A stretch of DNA of 64,000 nucleotides from JAAYED01 sp040772225 (GCA_040772225.1 JAXGYO010000003.1:310001-374000), one strand, 5' to 3'. Positions 1-8,054 are shown, counted from the first letter of the stretch. Notes: generated by a model not told the origin, from the sequence alone. Numbers and translations are program-made.

Positions 1-606
1 CGCCAGCACCGACTCGTCGCCGCAGGCGGCCGTGACAACAATCTCGCGGAAGGTGCTCTCGCCGAACAGCGCGCCCAGCACCGGCGGCAGGGAGGTCTCC
101 CAGATCCCTTTCATCTCGCCGGGCACGCCCGGCAGGCAGATGATCGTCGCCTGTCCCCAGGGGAGGAGCACGCCGGGGGCGGCGCCGGCAGGGTTGTCCA
201 GCGGCGTGGCGCCCCGTGGCAAATGCGCCATCTTCTCCCGGGCGGGCGTGATGGCCGCGTCGTGAAGCAGTCCCCGGTCGGCCAGGTCCTGGTAAGTCTG
301 CCGGACCATCTCGAGAGCGTGGGCGTCCAGTTGCAGCGGGCAACCGGTGGCCTGCGCTACCGCCCCCAGCGTGAGGTCGTCATCTGTCGGCCCCAGGCCG
401 CCCCCCAGCAGGATCAGGTCCGCACCGCGCTCGCGGGCGCCTTGCAGCTCGCGCACGATCGCCTCGGGCTCGTCGCGCACCATCACGGCGCGGGTCACCT
501 GTCCGCCCAGGCCGGTGACCTGCTGGATCAGCCAGTGGGTGTTGCTGTCGAGCACGTCGCCCTGCAGCAGTTCGTTGCCGATGGCGATGATTTCACAGGT
601 GGGCAT
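1..606 (-). CDS. cinA: CinA-family protein, molybdopterin-binding-like domain (3' end outside window)
   Basis: The reverse strand from the ATG at 606 stays open for 202 codons to the window edge, so the C-terminus is missing. It begins MPTCEIIAIGNELLQGDVLDSN and carries the conserved GGGLGPTDDD segment near residue 75 and an LPGVPGEM segment near residue 165, all typical of the N-terminal MoCF-like domain of CinA (competence/damage-inducible protein A). Family members act as nicotinamide mononucleotide deamidases or ADP-ribose pyrophosphatases in pyridine nucleotide salvage. The deamidase domain would lie beyond the window, so its presence is not shown. The gene follows the esterase at 869-1693 on the same strand, separated by hairpin repeats. 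Confidence 0.9.
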   Translation of the reverse strand, partial: MPTCEIIAIGNELLQGDVLDSNTHWLIQQVTGLGGQVTRAVMVRDEPEAIVRELQGARERGADLILLGGGLGPTDDDLTLGAVAQATGCPLQLDAHALEMVRQTYQDLADRGLLHDAAITPAREKMAHLPRGATPLDNPAGAAPGVLLPWGQATIICLPGVPGEMKGIWETSLPPVLGALFGESTFREIVVTAACGDESVLA

Positions 607-868
607 GAAATGCAGTCCTTTCGCGTGACCAAGGATCAATGGGACGCTTGCGGCGCGCGATTCTCAGGCGGAGTGCAACTCCGCGCCCCAAACGGCGCAC
701 TGCGGCGCCCGATGACTGACGCGGAGCATACCTCCGCGCCCCAAGCGGCGCACTGCGGCGCCCGATAGCTGACGCGGAGTAAAACTCCGCGCCCCAAGGA
801 GTACGCGTTGGAACGTTGAGGCGTTTCAAGTTCGCACGTTCGCACGTTCGCACGTTCACACGCCCGCG
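607..868. repeat. Three family-B hairpins plus octamer tandem repeats
   Basis: There are three tandem copies, at a period of about 53 bp, of a unit whose core is a 17-nt hairpin: 668-684 (GCGGAGTGCAACTCCGC), 721-737 (GCGGAGCATACCTCCGC) and 774-790 (GCGGAGTAAAACTCCGC). Each is followed by GCCCCAA. The loops vary while the stems stay paired. From about 825 to 868 comes an array of the octamer GTTCGCAC, which runs up to the stop codon of the neighbouring esterase gene. No gene is seen here. Confidence 0.85.
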
Positions 869-1693
869 CTAGAACGGGTTGCCCTGGTCCGTCTTGTCCA
901 GCCCGAAAAAGGTCAGCGCCTTTTGGATGGTGAGGTCCCAGAAACGCCACTCGTGGGTGAATCCCTCGAACTCTTCAAAGGTGATATCCGCGCCCAGCCC
1001 CTGCGCGTAGGTCTTGAACTCGAGATACCGGTCATACAAAAAGTCGTTCTTGCCCACGGCGCAGTACATCCGCGGCAGGTCCACCTTGCCGACCTTTTCG
1101 CCCAGGATGCGCCAGGTGTTGCCCACGGAGGCCAGCAGCCCCTCCGGGCCGCCGGCGTTGGCCACGCTGTTGACGAAACGGCGGTTCTCCTGCGACGCGG
1201 GGTCGGCGAGCTGTTTGGCATAGTTCCACGCGCCCGCCGAGAGGACCGCCGCCCCGGCGAACTTGTCGGGGTGGTTCAGCGCATAGATCAACGTGCCCGC
1301 GCCGCCCATGGATAGGCCGGCGATAAAGTTGTCCTCGCGCTTGTCCGAGGCGGGGAACCAGTTGTAGACCAGCGGCATGAGTTCCTCAGTCAAATAGTCG
1401 TACATGCTATAGCCCATCATGCAGTTGTCCCAGTTCACATAGTCGCTGTTCAGGGCGCTGGGCATGACCACGATCAGGTCCTTTTCGCAGGCGTACAGCT
1501 CGATGCTCGACTTGCGGATCCAGTCTGTATGGTCGCCGTAGGTGCCGTGCAGCAGCCAGAGGACCTTGTATCGCGTGCCCGAGCCGTAGAATTCGGCCGG
1601 CGTGCTGGCCCGCGGCTTGTCGGGCAGGATGATGCTGACCTCGGTGTTGCCGTTGAGAAACTGGCTCTCGAAATTCAGTTCTACCAGTGCCAT
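869..1693 (-). CDS. Esterase D / FrmB-like alpha/beta hydrolase
   Basis: A 274-aa hydrolase of the esterase D family (tributyrin esterase / S-formylglutathione hydrolase relatives). Visible features are LLHGTYGDHTDW near residues 48-58 (oxyanion region), the nucleophile elbow GLSMGG with Ser at about 128, VGKNDFLYD as a candidate acid region, and FTHEW near residue 250 supplying the catalytic His. There is no signal peptide, so it is probably cytoplasmic. AAAGGAG lies upstream of the ATG. It is the last gene of the MerR/aldo-keto reductase run, 80 bp after the cupin gene. The substrate is unknown. A role in ester or formyl-thiol detoxification would fit the neighbours but is inference. Confidence 0.85.
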   Translation of the reverse strand: MALVELNFESQFLNGNTEVSIILPDKPRASTPAEFYGSGTRYKVLWLLHGTYGDHTDWIRKSSIELYACEKDLIVVMPSALNSDYVNWDNCMMGYSMYDYLTEELMPLVYNWFPASDKREDNFIAGLSMGGAGTLIYALNHPDKFAGAAVLSAGAWNYAKQLADPASQENRRFVNSVANAGGPEGLLASVGNTWRILGEKVGKVDLPRMYCAVGKNDFLYDRYLEFKTYAQGLGADITFEEFEGFTHEWRFWDLTIQKALTFFGLDKTDQGNPF

Positions 1694-1773
1694 CGAACGA
1701 TCTCCTTTGCCTCAAAGAATCATGCGATCCGTTAGCTGTAGCGTGCTCTTGCCGTCTGCCAGCGGGTTTTCCG

Positions 1774-2184
1774 CTAGTCCAGGGCCGCCACCCCCTGATA
1801 GTGCTCATCATCGACCTTTTCCATCCAGGTGACAACCTCCGAAGCGTGTCGCTCCGAGAGGGCGATGTGGCTCATGGCGGTGGCTGGCGAGGCGCCGTGC
1901 CAGTGCTTTTCGCCCGGGGCGAACTGCACCACATCTCCCGGCCGAATCTCCTGCATCGGGCTGCCCCAGCTCTGGACCCGGCCGAGGCCCGCCGTGACGA
2001 TGAGCGTCTGTCCCAGCGGGTGGGTGTGCCAGGCCGTGCGGGCGCCGGGCTCAAAGGTGACGCCGGCGCCGCTCATGCGCGAGGGTGCCTCGGGGCCAAA
2101 CAGCGGGTCGACGCGGACGGTGCCGGTGAACCATTCCACCGGGCCTTGGCGTGAGGGTTGCGAGCCATTGCGAACGATCTGCAT
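1774..2184 (-). CDS. Cupin-domain protein
   Basis: A 136-aa single-domain cupin. The metal-binding motif 1 reads TAWHTHPLGQTLIVTAG around residues 50-66, and motif 2 has PGEKHWHG near residue 90, giving the usual His/Glu/Gln-type ligand set. Small cupins of this type are often annotated as quercetin-dioxygenase-like but mostly have unknown substrates. AAGGAGG precedes the ATG. Genes for cupins, carboxymuconolactone decarboxylase-like proteins, flavodoxins and aldo/keto reductases recur together in bacterial detoxification clusters, and that arrangement is seen here. Confidence 0.85.
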   Translation of the reverse strand: MQIVRNGSQPSRQGPVEWFTGTVRVDPLFGPEAPSRMSGAGVTFEPGARTAWHTHPLGQTLIVTAGLGRVQSWGSPMQEIRPGDVVQFAPGEKHWHGASPATAMSHIALSERHASEVVTWMEKVDDEHYQGVAALD

Positions 2185-2244
2185 GCTACTGCCTCCTTCG
2201 TTATGTATATCAGGACGGGCGGCTGTGCGCCAGAGTGACGATCC

Positions 2245-2571
2245 TCAGTCGACGAGGCCCAGCCCCGCGACCCACGCGGCCACCGTTTCCTGTGCCTCGT
2301 ACACGCGCGTGCCGTGGACATCGAGTCCACCCAGTAGCGTCGTTCCCGCACACAGGATCTGGAGGTCCTCGACGCTTCGGCCCAACCTGCTGCCCAGGTG
2401 CGTGCAAAAGGGGATCACGGTGCGCCCGGCAAACGCCTGGCTCTCCAGAAAAGTGACCACGGCCATCGGTAGCGTGCCCCACCAGTTGGGGTAGCCCAGA
2501 AATACCGTGTCGAACCGATCGAGTTCCACCGGGGGCGGCACGATCTCAGGTCGGCCGGGTAGGGCACTCAT
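2245..2571 (-). pseudogene. Flavodoxin, 5'-truncated by a family-B repeat
   Basis: The 108 codons from the ATG at 2571 encode only the C-terminal part of a flavodoxin-fold protein. They include the FMN-binding loop FLGYPNWWGTLPMAV and the segments VIPFCTHLGSRLGRS and TLLGGLDVHGTRV. Family members normally have about 60-70 more N-terminal residues with a phosphate-binding loop (T/SxTGNT), which is absent. Immediately upstream (2571-2640) lies a degenerate family-B hairpin repeat that reaches to the neighbouring gene, so the repeat has replaced the 5' part. Without the phosphate loop it should not bind FMN normally. There is no convincing ribosome site at this ATG. Confidence 0.75.
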
Positions 2572-2639
2572 GGAGCGCCTGCGGCACGCTGTGATTCTCG
2601 CGGAGTGAATCTCCACGCCACGAGAACGAGCGCTTGCGG
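2572..2639. repeat. Degenerate family-B hairpin repeat inside flavodoxin remnant
   Basis: The sequence GGAGCGCCTGCGGC, followed by a weakened hairpin GCGGAGTGAATCTCCAC at 2600-2616, matches the repeat at 7900-7955 and 3245-3305. It occupies the position where the 5' part of the flavodoxin gene should be and reaches to the stop codon of the carboxymuconolactone decarboxylase-like gene. Confidence 0.75.
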
Positions 2640-2963
2640 TCAGTCCTGCTCGGCAAACACCTCTCGCGCGACGCGCACGGCGTTGACGGCGCAGGGCCAT
2701 CCGGCATAGAACGCCAGGTGCGTGATCGCCTCGCCGATCTCCTCGTGGGTGAGGCCGTTCTGCAGCCCGATCCGGATGTGGCTCTTGAGCTCGCTCGTGC
2801 GGTAGAGCGCCGTGAGCGCTGCCACCACAATCAGGCTGCGGTCCCGCGGCGAGAGCTCGGGCCGCGCCCATACGTCGCCGAACAGCACATCATCGGTGAG
2901 TTCGGCCAGGTGCGGGGCGATGTCGCCGACCGCGCGCTGTCCGGCAGTCAGTTCTTCAGGCAT
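2640..2963 (-). CDS. Carboxymuconolactone decarboxylase-family protein
   Basis: A 107-aa protein of the CMD/AhpD-like all-helical fold. The family signature region ELSPRDRSLIVVAALTALYRTSELKSH, the GLTHEEIGEAITHLAFYAGWPCAVNA segment and the final helix are all visible. Only one Cys is present in that region, so the AhpD redox CxxC is missing and it fits the decarboxylase-like rather than the peroxidase-like branch. GGAGG lies 6 nt before the ATG. It sits in the MerR-governed run. The true substrate is unknown, since most short CMD proteins are not authentic decarboxylases. Confidence 0.88.
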   Translation of the reverse strand: MPEELTAGQRAVGDIAPHLAELTDDVLFGDVWARPELSPRDRSLIVVAALTALYRTSELKSHIRIGLQNGLTHEEIGEAITHLAFYAGWPCAVNAVRVAREVFAEQD

Positions 2964-3089
2964 GGTTTCCTCCAGTTTTCGCAGTCGATGCGTTCACGGG
3001 TGCGGGCCACGCTGCTGGAGCGCAGGCGCCGGAACGGTTACCCGTTCGATCGGCTGGCACGCCACGCAACAGGCTCGCTCTACAGATGA

Positions 3090-3221
3090 CCTCAGGTGCC
3101 GCGCCGTGCGCCGCCGACGGCTGCGGCGCTCGGTGCGGCTACCGCCAGTCAGGCCAGCCGGCGTACAAACTCACGTCGCGAGAAGCGATTCAGTTTCTCG
3201 CTGTCAGTTGAACTTGCTCAT
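3090..3221 (-). pseudogene. Remnant of a Tat-exported protein gene (signal peptide only)
   Basis: On the reverse strand AAAGGAGATCACA precedes an ATG at 3221 encoding MSKFN and then a stop. After a one-base shift the next frame reads SEKLNRFSRREFVRRLA, a TGA, then LAVAAPSAAAVGG. Joined together these make a textbook twin-arginine signal (SRREFV followed by a hydrophobic Ala/Leu/Val stretch). The mature protein is gone: after this segment only unrelated non-coding sequence remains before the carboxymuconolactone decarboxylase-like gene. The intact ribosome site shows that it was once part of this run. Confidence 0.6.
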
Positions 3222-3244
3222 ATTGTGATCTCCTTTGTTTTTCG

Positions 3245-3348
3245 CTACGGAGCGCCTGTGGCGCACGATGATTACGCGGAGTGCAACTCCGCGCCCCGAA
3301 GGCGCTGGGTACAGCGCTCACGCCCGATCCCGAATGCTTGGGAGAGAC
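3245..3348. repeat. Family-B hairpin repeat
   Basis: GGAGCGCCTGTGGCGCACGA is followed by the hairpin GCGGAGTGCAACTCCGC at 3286-3302 and GCCCCG. The repeat lies between the Tat-signal remnant and the amidohydrolase gene. No gene is seen in this stretch. Confidence 0.8.
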
Positions 3349-4296
3349 CTACAGGCGGTAAGCCCTGATCGCGGTGCCGTAGAACAGCGCCTCGCGCTCT
3401 TCAGGCGACAGCTCTGCGGTGAGGCGCTTGGCCGCATTCCAGTGCACGTGGTAGGAAAAAGATCGCCTGTCCACGGGAAAGTTGCTCTCCAGCATGCACC
3501 TGTCTGCGCCGAACTGCTCTATGCAATGGAAATACCAGGGTTTCATGACCTGCGCCAGTTCCATGGAGTCCGGCTCCCTGGTGTGCTGCCAGCCGGCACT
3601 GGCCAGGTCCATGCCGAGGCCGCCGAGTTTTATGTACACATTTTCTAGCGGAGCAAGCTGGGCAATGATCTCTTTCCACGCCACGAGGTCGTGAACGTGC
3701 CTGGCGCCGGACGGCTCCTGGTTCGCATGTCTCAGGGGCAGTAAACCCAGGTGATTGATGATGATCGCGGTATCCGGAAACCTGTCCGCCAGGCCGGCCA
3801 CCTCCAGCATCTGCTGGCCAGTGACGATGACATCGATCGCCAGGCCGTGTCTGACGGCTGCCGAGCATCCTTCCAGGTAACCGGCGTCCGTCAGGACACT
3901 GTTCCCGGCGCCGCGGAGACCGCGGAGGCGGCCGTCGCCGGCGCGGATGTGGCCTGCGATGACGGCTTCCACTGCCGCGCCTGCCCTGAGGTCGGCATAG
4001 CCGACGATGCCGGCGGCGATCAGAGTGCGCCCGGGGTTACGCTTGCTTTCGGCGACCGCGCGGGCTGTCTCCTCCCACGGCTCCTTGAGCCCGCCTCCGT
4101 CGCGCACGTTGCGGGGCCAGGCCTCCACCGCGACGGTCTGCACGACGTTGTGCCCATCGATATCCTCAAGCAGGGCCCGGCCCAGGTAGACACTGCCGGG
4201 ATACTCCCACAGGTGCTGGTGAGGATCGCAGATGCGCAGATCGGGTTCCAGGGTGGCGTCTGGCGCCGCACCTTTGAGATCAGTCTTGTCGTTCAC
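3349..4296 (-). CDS. Amidohydrolase-2 family TIM-barrel hydrolase
   Basis: A 315-aa protein from the GTG at 4296, chosen because GGAGGT lies 7 nt upstream. An ATG further out adds 25 Arg-rich residues and overlaps the upstream gene. Amidohydrolase-2 hallmarks are visible: DPHQHLW near residue 23 (first metal His pair), IINHLG near residue 175, and LESNFPVD near residue 268 (terminal Asp region). The family includes 2-pyrone-4,6-dicarboxylate and sugar-lactone hydrolases. Its neighbours, aldo/keto reductases, suggest processing of lactone or aldehyde intermediates, but the substrate is not shown. It follows the aldo/keto reductase gene by 22 bp in the same orientation. Confidence 0.85.
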   Translation of the reverse strand: MNDKTDLKGAAPDATLEPDLRICDPHQHLWEYPGSVYLGRALLEDIDGHNVVQTVAVEAWPRNVRDGGGLKEPWEETARAVAESKRNPGRTLIAAGIVGYADLRAGAAVEAVIAGHIRAGDGRLRGLRGAGNSVLTDAGYLEGCSAAVRHGLAIDVIVTGQQMLEVAGLADRFPDTAIIINHLGLLPLRHANQEPSGARHVHDLVAWKEIIAQLAPLENVYIKLGGLGMDLASAGWQHTREPDSMELAQVMKPWYFHCIEQFGADRCMLESNFPVDRRSFSYHVHWNAAKRLTAELSPEEREALFYGTAIRAYRL

Positions 4297-4318
4297 TCTG
4301 TTACCTCCGCTTCCAGAC

Positions 4319-5161
4319 TCAGCCGGAGGTGCGTTGTGCCTGCGACTCAATCGCCACCGTCTCCGCCTCACTGAGCGGCTGAAAGGCGCGGGCGATGCGC
4401 ACGTTCTGCTCCAGGTGGGCGATGTCCGTGATCCCCACGATGGCCGTCGATACCGGGTGGCTCAGAACGTAGGGCAACAGGTGCTCCATCTTGAGCCCTC
4501 GCTCGATCAGCGCGCCGCGCTCGACGACCTTCATGGCGATCACGCCCACCTCGCGCTCGCGGGCGACCCGGAAAAAGCGCTCCAGATGCTCGGGATCGTC
4601 CATCACGGCGCGGGCCGCGTTGAGCGTGATGAGCGCCGTGTCGTAGGGATAGTCCTCCAGCGCATCGGCCAGCAACCGCGACGAGTGCCCGGTGACGCCG
4701 ATGTAGCGGATCACGCCCTGATCGCGCAGCCGCTCAAAGGCCTCGCGGGCGCTGTGCTTGCCCTGGAGTTGTTCCAGGGTGCCCAGCCGGCCCAAAAAGT
4801 GGTGCTGGTACAGATCGAGATGGTCGGTCTGCAGCCGTGCCAGCGTCTGTTTCACCAGCGCCATGGCGCCATCGTAGGTGTAGTCGGGGCACTTGCTGGC
4901 CAGGAACACCTCGTTGCGGCGCTCTCTCATCACCGTACCGATATTCAGCTCGCTGGCGCCGTTGCCGTACAGGGCGGAGGTGTCGATATAGTTAATGCCC
5001 AGATCGATCGCCCGGTTGACGATGGCGACCGCCTGCTCATGCCGGTCGTGTCGGGCCACGGTGAACAACCCGCCCAGGCCATAAAGCGTCACCTGCTCGC
5101 CGGTCTTGCCGAGTGTCCGGGTGGGCAGCAGCCCTGCCCGATGTTGGTATTCGGTACTCAT
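4319..5161 (-). CDS. Aldo/keto reductase
   Basis: A 280-aa NADPH-dependent oxidoreductase starting at the ATG at 5161, with AGGAG 8 nt upstream. The catalytic tetrad is recognisable: Asp and Tyr in YIDTSALYG, Lys in LASKCPD, His in DLYQHH. The C-terminal cofactor region TAIVGITDIAHLEQNV is present. This lineage resembles galactose/L-fucose dehydrogenase-like reductases more than the AKR of 5267-6136. It is one of three consecutive aldo/keto reductases with clearly different sequences, so they are not a recent tandem duplication. Confidence 0.9.
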   Translation of the reverse strand: MSTEYQHRAGLLPTRTLGKTGEQVTLYGLGGLFTVARHDRHEQAVAIVNRAIDLGINYIDTSALYGNGASELNIGTVMRERRNEVFLASKCPDYTYDGAMALVKQTLARLQTDHLDLYQHHFLGRLGTLEQLQGKHSAREAFERLRDQGVIRYIGVTGHSSRLLADALEDYPYDTALITLNAARAVMDDPEHLERFFRVAREREVGVIAMKVVERGALIERGLKMEHLLPYVLSHPVSTAIVGITDIAHLEQNVRIARAFQPLSEAETVAIESQAQRTSG

Positions 5162-5266
5162 CACGCAACTCCTTTTCTCAGGCACCCTGAATGTGCCCGT
5201 AGACGCGCCGCAGCGCCGTAACCATGGGCCAGCACAGGCTGGGCCTGGGCCAGACCGTAGCGGACG

Positions 5267-6136
5267 CTACGCGCCGATGGCGGCCGGGTCGGGCCCGCCG
5301 CGCACGCCCGTATCCAGAGCCTCGATAGACGCCATCTCGTCCGGGCTCAGGGTAAAGTCAAAGACAGCGATGTTCTCCGCGATGCGGCCCGGGTTCACGG
5401 ACTTGGGTATGGCCACGACGCCGTTCTGGACGTGCCAGCGGAGCACGACCTGGGCCGGCGTCTTGCCATGGCGTGCCGCAACGTCGACGATCACCGGGTG
5501 CTGGAGCGAGTCGCCGAACTGCTGGACATTTTGAGGCCGGTAGCGGTTGATGCCGCCGATGGGCGACCAGGCCATGGTGGTGATGCCGTGCTCCGCGTGG
5601 AACGCGCGCAGCGCGCCCTGCGTGAAGAACGGATGCACCTCGACCTGATTGACCGCCGGCACCACGCCGGTGGCCTCGATCACGGCCTCGATCTGCTGCT
5701 CGTTCATATTGCTCACCCCGATGGCCCGAACGCGACCGTCAGCCAGCAGTCGGGCGAGCGCCTTGTAGGCGGCGATGGTCCGCTCGAAATGCGCGGTGAG
5801 GGGCTGGTGCAGCAGGTAGAGATCCACCTTCTCCAGGCCGAGCTTGGCTAGGCTGACCTCATAGCCGCGCAGCGCCTCGTCATAGCCATAGTCGCTGATC
5901 CAGAGCTTGGAGGTGATAAAGACCTCCTCGGGGGCGAGCCCGCTCTGCCGGAGGCCCTCGCCGACGTATTCCTCGTTCCGATAGGCTGCGGCGGTGTCGA
6001 TCAGCCGGTAGCCTGCGGCGATGGCGGTCTGCACGGCTTGTACAGTATCCTCCGGGCTGCACTGAAAGACGCCCAGCCCGATGGCAGGGATCTCGAGGCC
6101 GTTGTTCAGAGTAAAGCGAGTGCTGTTGTCAGTCAT
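5267..6136 (-). CDS. Aldo/keto reductase, 2,5-diketogluconate-reductase-like
   Basis: A 289-aa protein of the AKR5-like group. Visible features are IPAIGLGVFQ, LIDTAAAYRNEE (Asp, Tyr), ITSKLW (Lys), YLLHQP (His), GVSNMNEQQIE, QVEVHPFF, and the C-terminal VAIPKSVNPGRIAEN coenzyme-binding segment. AAAAGGAG precedes the ATG. Members reduce aldehydes and diketo sugars with NADPH. The gene sits in the middle of the MerR-headed run, 50 bp after the first reductase. Confidence 0.92.
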   Translation of the reverse strand: MTDNSTRFTLNNGLEIPAIGLGVFQCSPEDTVQAVQTAIAAGYRLIDTAAAYRNEEYVGEGLRQSGLAPEEVFITSKLWISDYGYDEALRGYEVSLAKLGLEKVDLYLLHQPLTAHFERTIAAYKALARLLADGRVRAIGVSNMNEQQIEAVIEATGVVPAVNQVEVHPFFTQGALRAFHAEHGITTMAWSPIGGINRYRPQNVQQFGDSLQHPVIVDVAARHGKTPAQVVLRWHVQNGVVAIPKSVNPGRIAENIAVFDFTLSPDEMASIEALDTGVRGGPDPAAIGA

Positions 6137-6186
6137 GGGTTCTCCTTTTTGTCTGAATTGTGCCGCGTCGGCCGGCGCCGAAGCGT

Positions 6187-7161
6187 TCAGTCATATCGCT
6201 CGTGGCCGGACCCTCTGGCCCCCTGCACATCGATCTGTGCCAGGGCTGCGTCGATCTCGCTCAGATCATCGGGCAAGAGAGACACGCCAAGGGCGCCCAG
6301 ATTGTCCTCCAGATGCCGGACGCGGCGCATGCCCGGAATGGGCACGATCCAGGGATCCTGGGCCAGCAGCCAGGCGAGGGCGATCTGGGCCGGCGTCACC
6401 CCCTTGCGTGCGGCGATCGCGCGGACCAGGTCGGCCAGGCCCTGATTGGCCTTTAGCGCCTCATCGGTAAAGCGCGGGAACCGGCTCCGAATGTCGGCGG
6501 GATCAAAGGTCGCGGAGGAGGCGACGGTTCCGGTAAGAAAGCCCTGACCCAGGGGGCTCCAGGGTACAAAGCCGATCCCCAACTCCCGGCATGTCGGCAG
6601 CACCTCTGCCTCCGGATCTCGTGCCCACAGCGAGTACTCGCTCTGGACGGCGGCCACCCGCTGCACCGCGTGCGCCCGGCGGATCGTCTCTGCGCTGGCC
6701 TCGGAGAGGCCAAAGTGCTTGACCTTGCCCTCCGCTATCAACTCCTTGACCGCACCGGCGACGTCTTCGATGGGGACCTCCGGGTCGACCCGATGCTGGT
6801 AATACAGGTCGATTACGTCGGTCCTGAGGCGTCTCAGAGATCCTTCGACAGCCGCCTTGATATGGTCCGGGCGGCTATTTCGGCCTCTTCTCACCGGATC
6901 GACGTCAAAGCCGAACTTGGTGGCGATGACCACCTGGCTTCGCACAGGGGCAAGGCCTTCGCCGACCAGTTCTTCATTGGCAAAAGGGCCGTAGATCTCG
7001 GCCGTGTCGAAGAACGTGATCCCACGGTCCACCGCCGTGCGCAGGAAGGCGACCATCTCCTGCCGGTCCGGAGCAGGGCCATAGTTGACACTCATCCCCA
7101 TGCACCCCAGGCCAATAGCCGATACTGATAGTCCGCTGCGTCCTAACTCTCGCGTCTGCAT
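6187..7161 (-). CDS. Aldo/keto reductase, AKR13/YajO-like
   Basis: A 324-aa reductase from the ATG at 7161 with AGGAG upstream; an in-frame ATG at 7257 would overlap the regulator gene and is rejected. Motifs are LGCMGMSVNYG, FFDTAEIYG (Asp, Tyr), IATKFG (Lys), YYQHRVDP (His), a FVPWSPLGQGFLTG segment and IPGMRRVRHLEDN for NADPH. It lies directly downstream (22 bp) of the MerR-type regulator, the commonest partnership for this regulator type in aldehyde stress responses. Confidence 0.92.
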   Translation of the reverse strand: MQTRELGRSGLSVSAIGLGCMGMSVNYGPAPDRQEMVAFLRTAVDRGITFFDTAEIYGPFANEELVGEGLAPVRSQVVIATKFGFDVDPVRRGRNSRPDHIKAAVEGSLRRLRTDVIDLYYQHRVDPEVPIEDVAGAVKELIAEGKVKHFGLSEASAETIRRAHAVQRVAAVQSEYSLWARDPEAEVLPTCRELGIGFVPWSPLGQGFLTGTVASSATFDPADIRSRFPRFTDEALKANQGLADLVRAIAARKGVTPAQIALAWLLAQDPWIVPIPGMRRVRHLEDNLGALGVSLLPDDLSEIDAALAQIDVQGARGSGHERYD

Positions 7162-7183
7162 TGCAACATCTCCTACTGTGTTC

Positions 7184-7594
7184 TTAGCGGTCCGCACGTT
7201 GTGCGTTCGCGGCGATCGTAGCGGCCAGTTCCTGCTCGCGCGGGAGCAGGATGGCATCGTAGCGGGCGATCTTGAAGTCCAGCCGGTCGAGGGTGGCCTG
7301 CATGTCGGCCATGCGGGCCGCCAGCAGTTCGCGCTGCTCGCGCAGGATCGCCAGGCGCGCGGGGGCGGTGGCGTCGCCCTGGCAGAAGAGGGCCACGTAC
7401 TCGGCCAGCGCCTCCACGGGCAGGCCGGCGCCGCGCATGCATTTGGCGAACTCGACCCAGCGGCAAGACTCTTCGGTATAGTCGCGCTGGCCGCCCTCGG
7501 TGCGGGGCACCGGCGGGATCAGGCCCGCGCGCTCATAGTAGCGCAGGGTGTCTGGGGTCAGGCCGTAGCGTTCGGCGACTTCGGAGATCGTCAT
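7184..7594 (-). CDS. MerR-family transcriptional regulator
   Basis: A 136-aa protein with an N-terminal MerR winged helix (MTISEVAERYGLTPDTLRYYERAGLIPP), the second wing at RTEGGQRDYTEESCRWVEFAKCMR, and a C-terminal dimerisation coiled coil. The only C-terminal Cys is in LFCQGD near residue 75, so no metal-binding cluster is evident. It resembles the aldehyde/electrophile-responsive branch rather than metal sensors. First gene of the reductase run; its promoter at 7672-7702 has the overlong spacer and dyad expected of its own target. Confidence 0.93.
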   Translation of the reverse strand: MTISEVAERYGLTPDTLRYYERAGLIPPVPRTEGGQRDYTEESCRWVEFAKCMRGAGLPVEALAEYVALFCQGDATAPARLAILREQRELLAARMADMQATLDRLDFKIARYDAILLPREQELAATIAANAQRADR

Positions 7595-7671
7595 GGCGGC
7601 TCCTCTGCTTCAGCGAATTGGTCGGTCACGGCCGCGCTGGGCGCCGGCTCCCGCTCCATCATCCTGAGTGT

Positions 7672-7702
7672 AGCATACAACCTGGAGTTGACTCCAGGTC
7701 AA
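7672..7702 (-). promoter_or_regulatory. MerR-type promoter with operator dyad
   Basis: Reading the reverse strand, -35 TTGACC (7702-7697), a 19-bp spacer (7696-7678) and -10 TATGCT (7677-7672). The spacer region carries the dyad ACCTGGAGTCAACTCCAGGT. A 19-bp spacer filled by a palindrome is the hallmark of promoters activated by DNA distortion by MerR proteins. It stands 78 bp before the regulator's start, implying autoregulation and control of the downstream reductase genes. Confidence 0.85.
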
Positions 7703-7976
7703 ATGAAGACAAATAACATGTGGGGAATGGAGGATGGGAGCGATGGCGCCTCCGTCGGGGCGCGTGCGCAAGCGGTGTAACCACCGCCAGCGGAGATGGG
7801 TACAATGCTCATGCCGTGGGTCCAGGGCCTTTTGGAGTGCGGAGTGGCCCTCCTTGTCGTCGTGCGCAAAACGCCCTCCTCGATTGCGTAGGAGCACCGA
7901 TGGAGCGCCTGCGGCGCGCTATTCATGACGCGGAGTGAAACTCCGCGCCCCGTCGGATAACGCCAGCCCGAAGGCG
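7703..7976. repeat. Intergenic region with family-B hairpin
   Basis: Divergent gap between the MerR gene and the glycoside hydrolase. It holds one family-B repeat at about 7900-7955: GGAGCGCCTGCGGCGCGCTA, then the hairpin GCGGAGTGAAACTCCGC at 7930-7946 and GCCCCG. The part at 7703-7899 shows no gene. Confidence 0.7.
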
Positions 7977-8006
7977 TTGATGGTGCCGGTAACCTCGTGC
8001 TATACT
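7977..8006 (+). promoter_or_regulatory. Predicted sigma-70-type promoter of the glycoside hydrolase gene
   Basis: TTGATG at 7977-7982, an 18-bp spacer and TATACT at 8001-8006, followed about 42 nt later by the start codon at 8055 with AGGAGAGA in front. The match is good but not experimentally supported. Confidence 0.55.
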
Positions 8007-8054
8007 CGCTGCAAGCGACTGACCGAGTTCCGCCTACAATCAGGAGAGAGCACC

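Noticed and set aside
223..768. 181-codon plus-strand frame
   Set aside because: Antisense to cinA and running through family-B hairpins; no family match.
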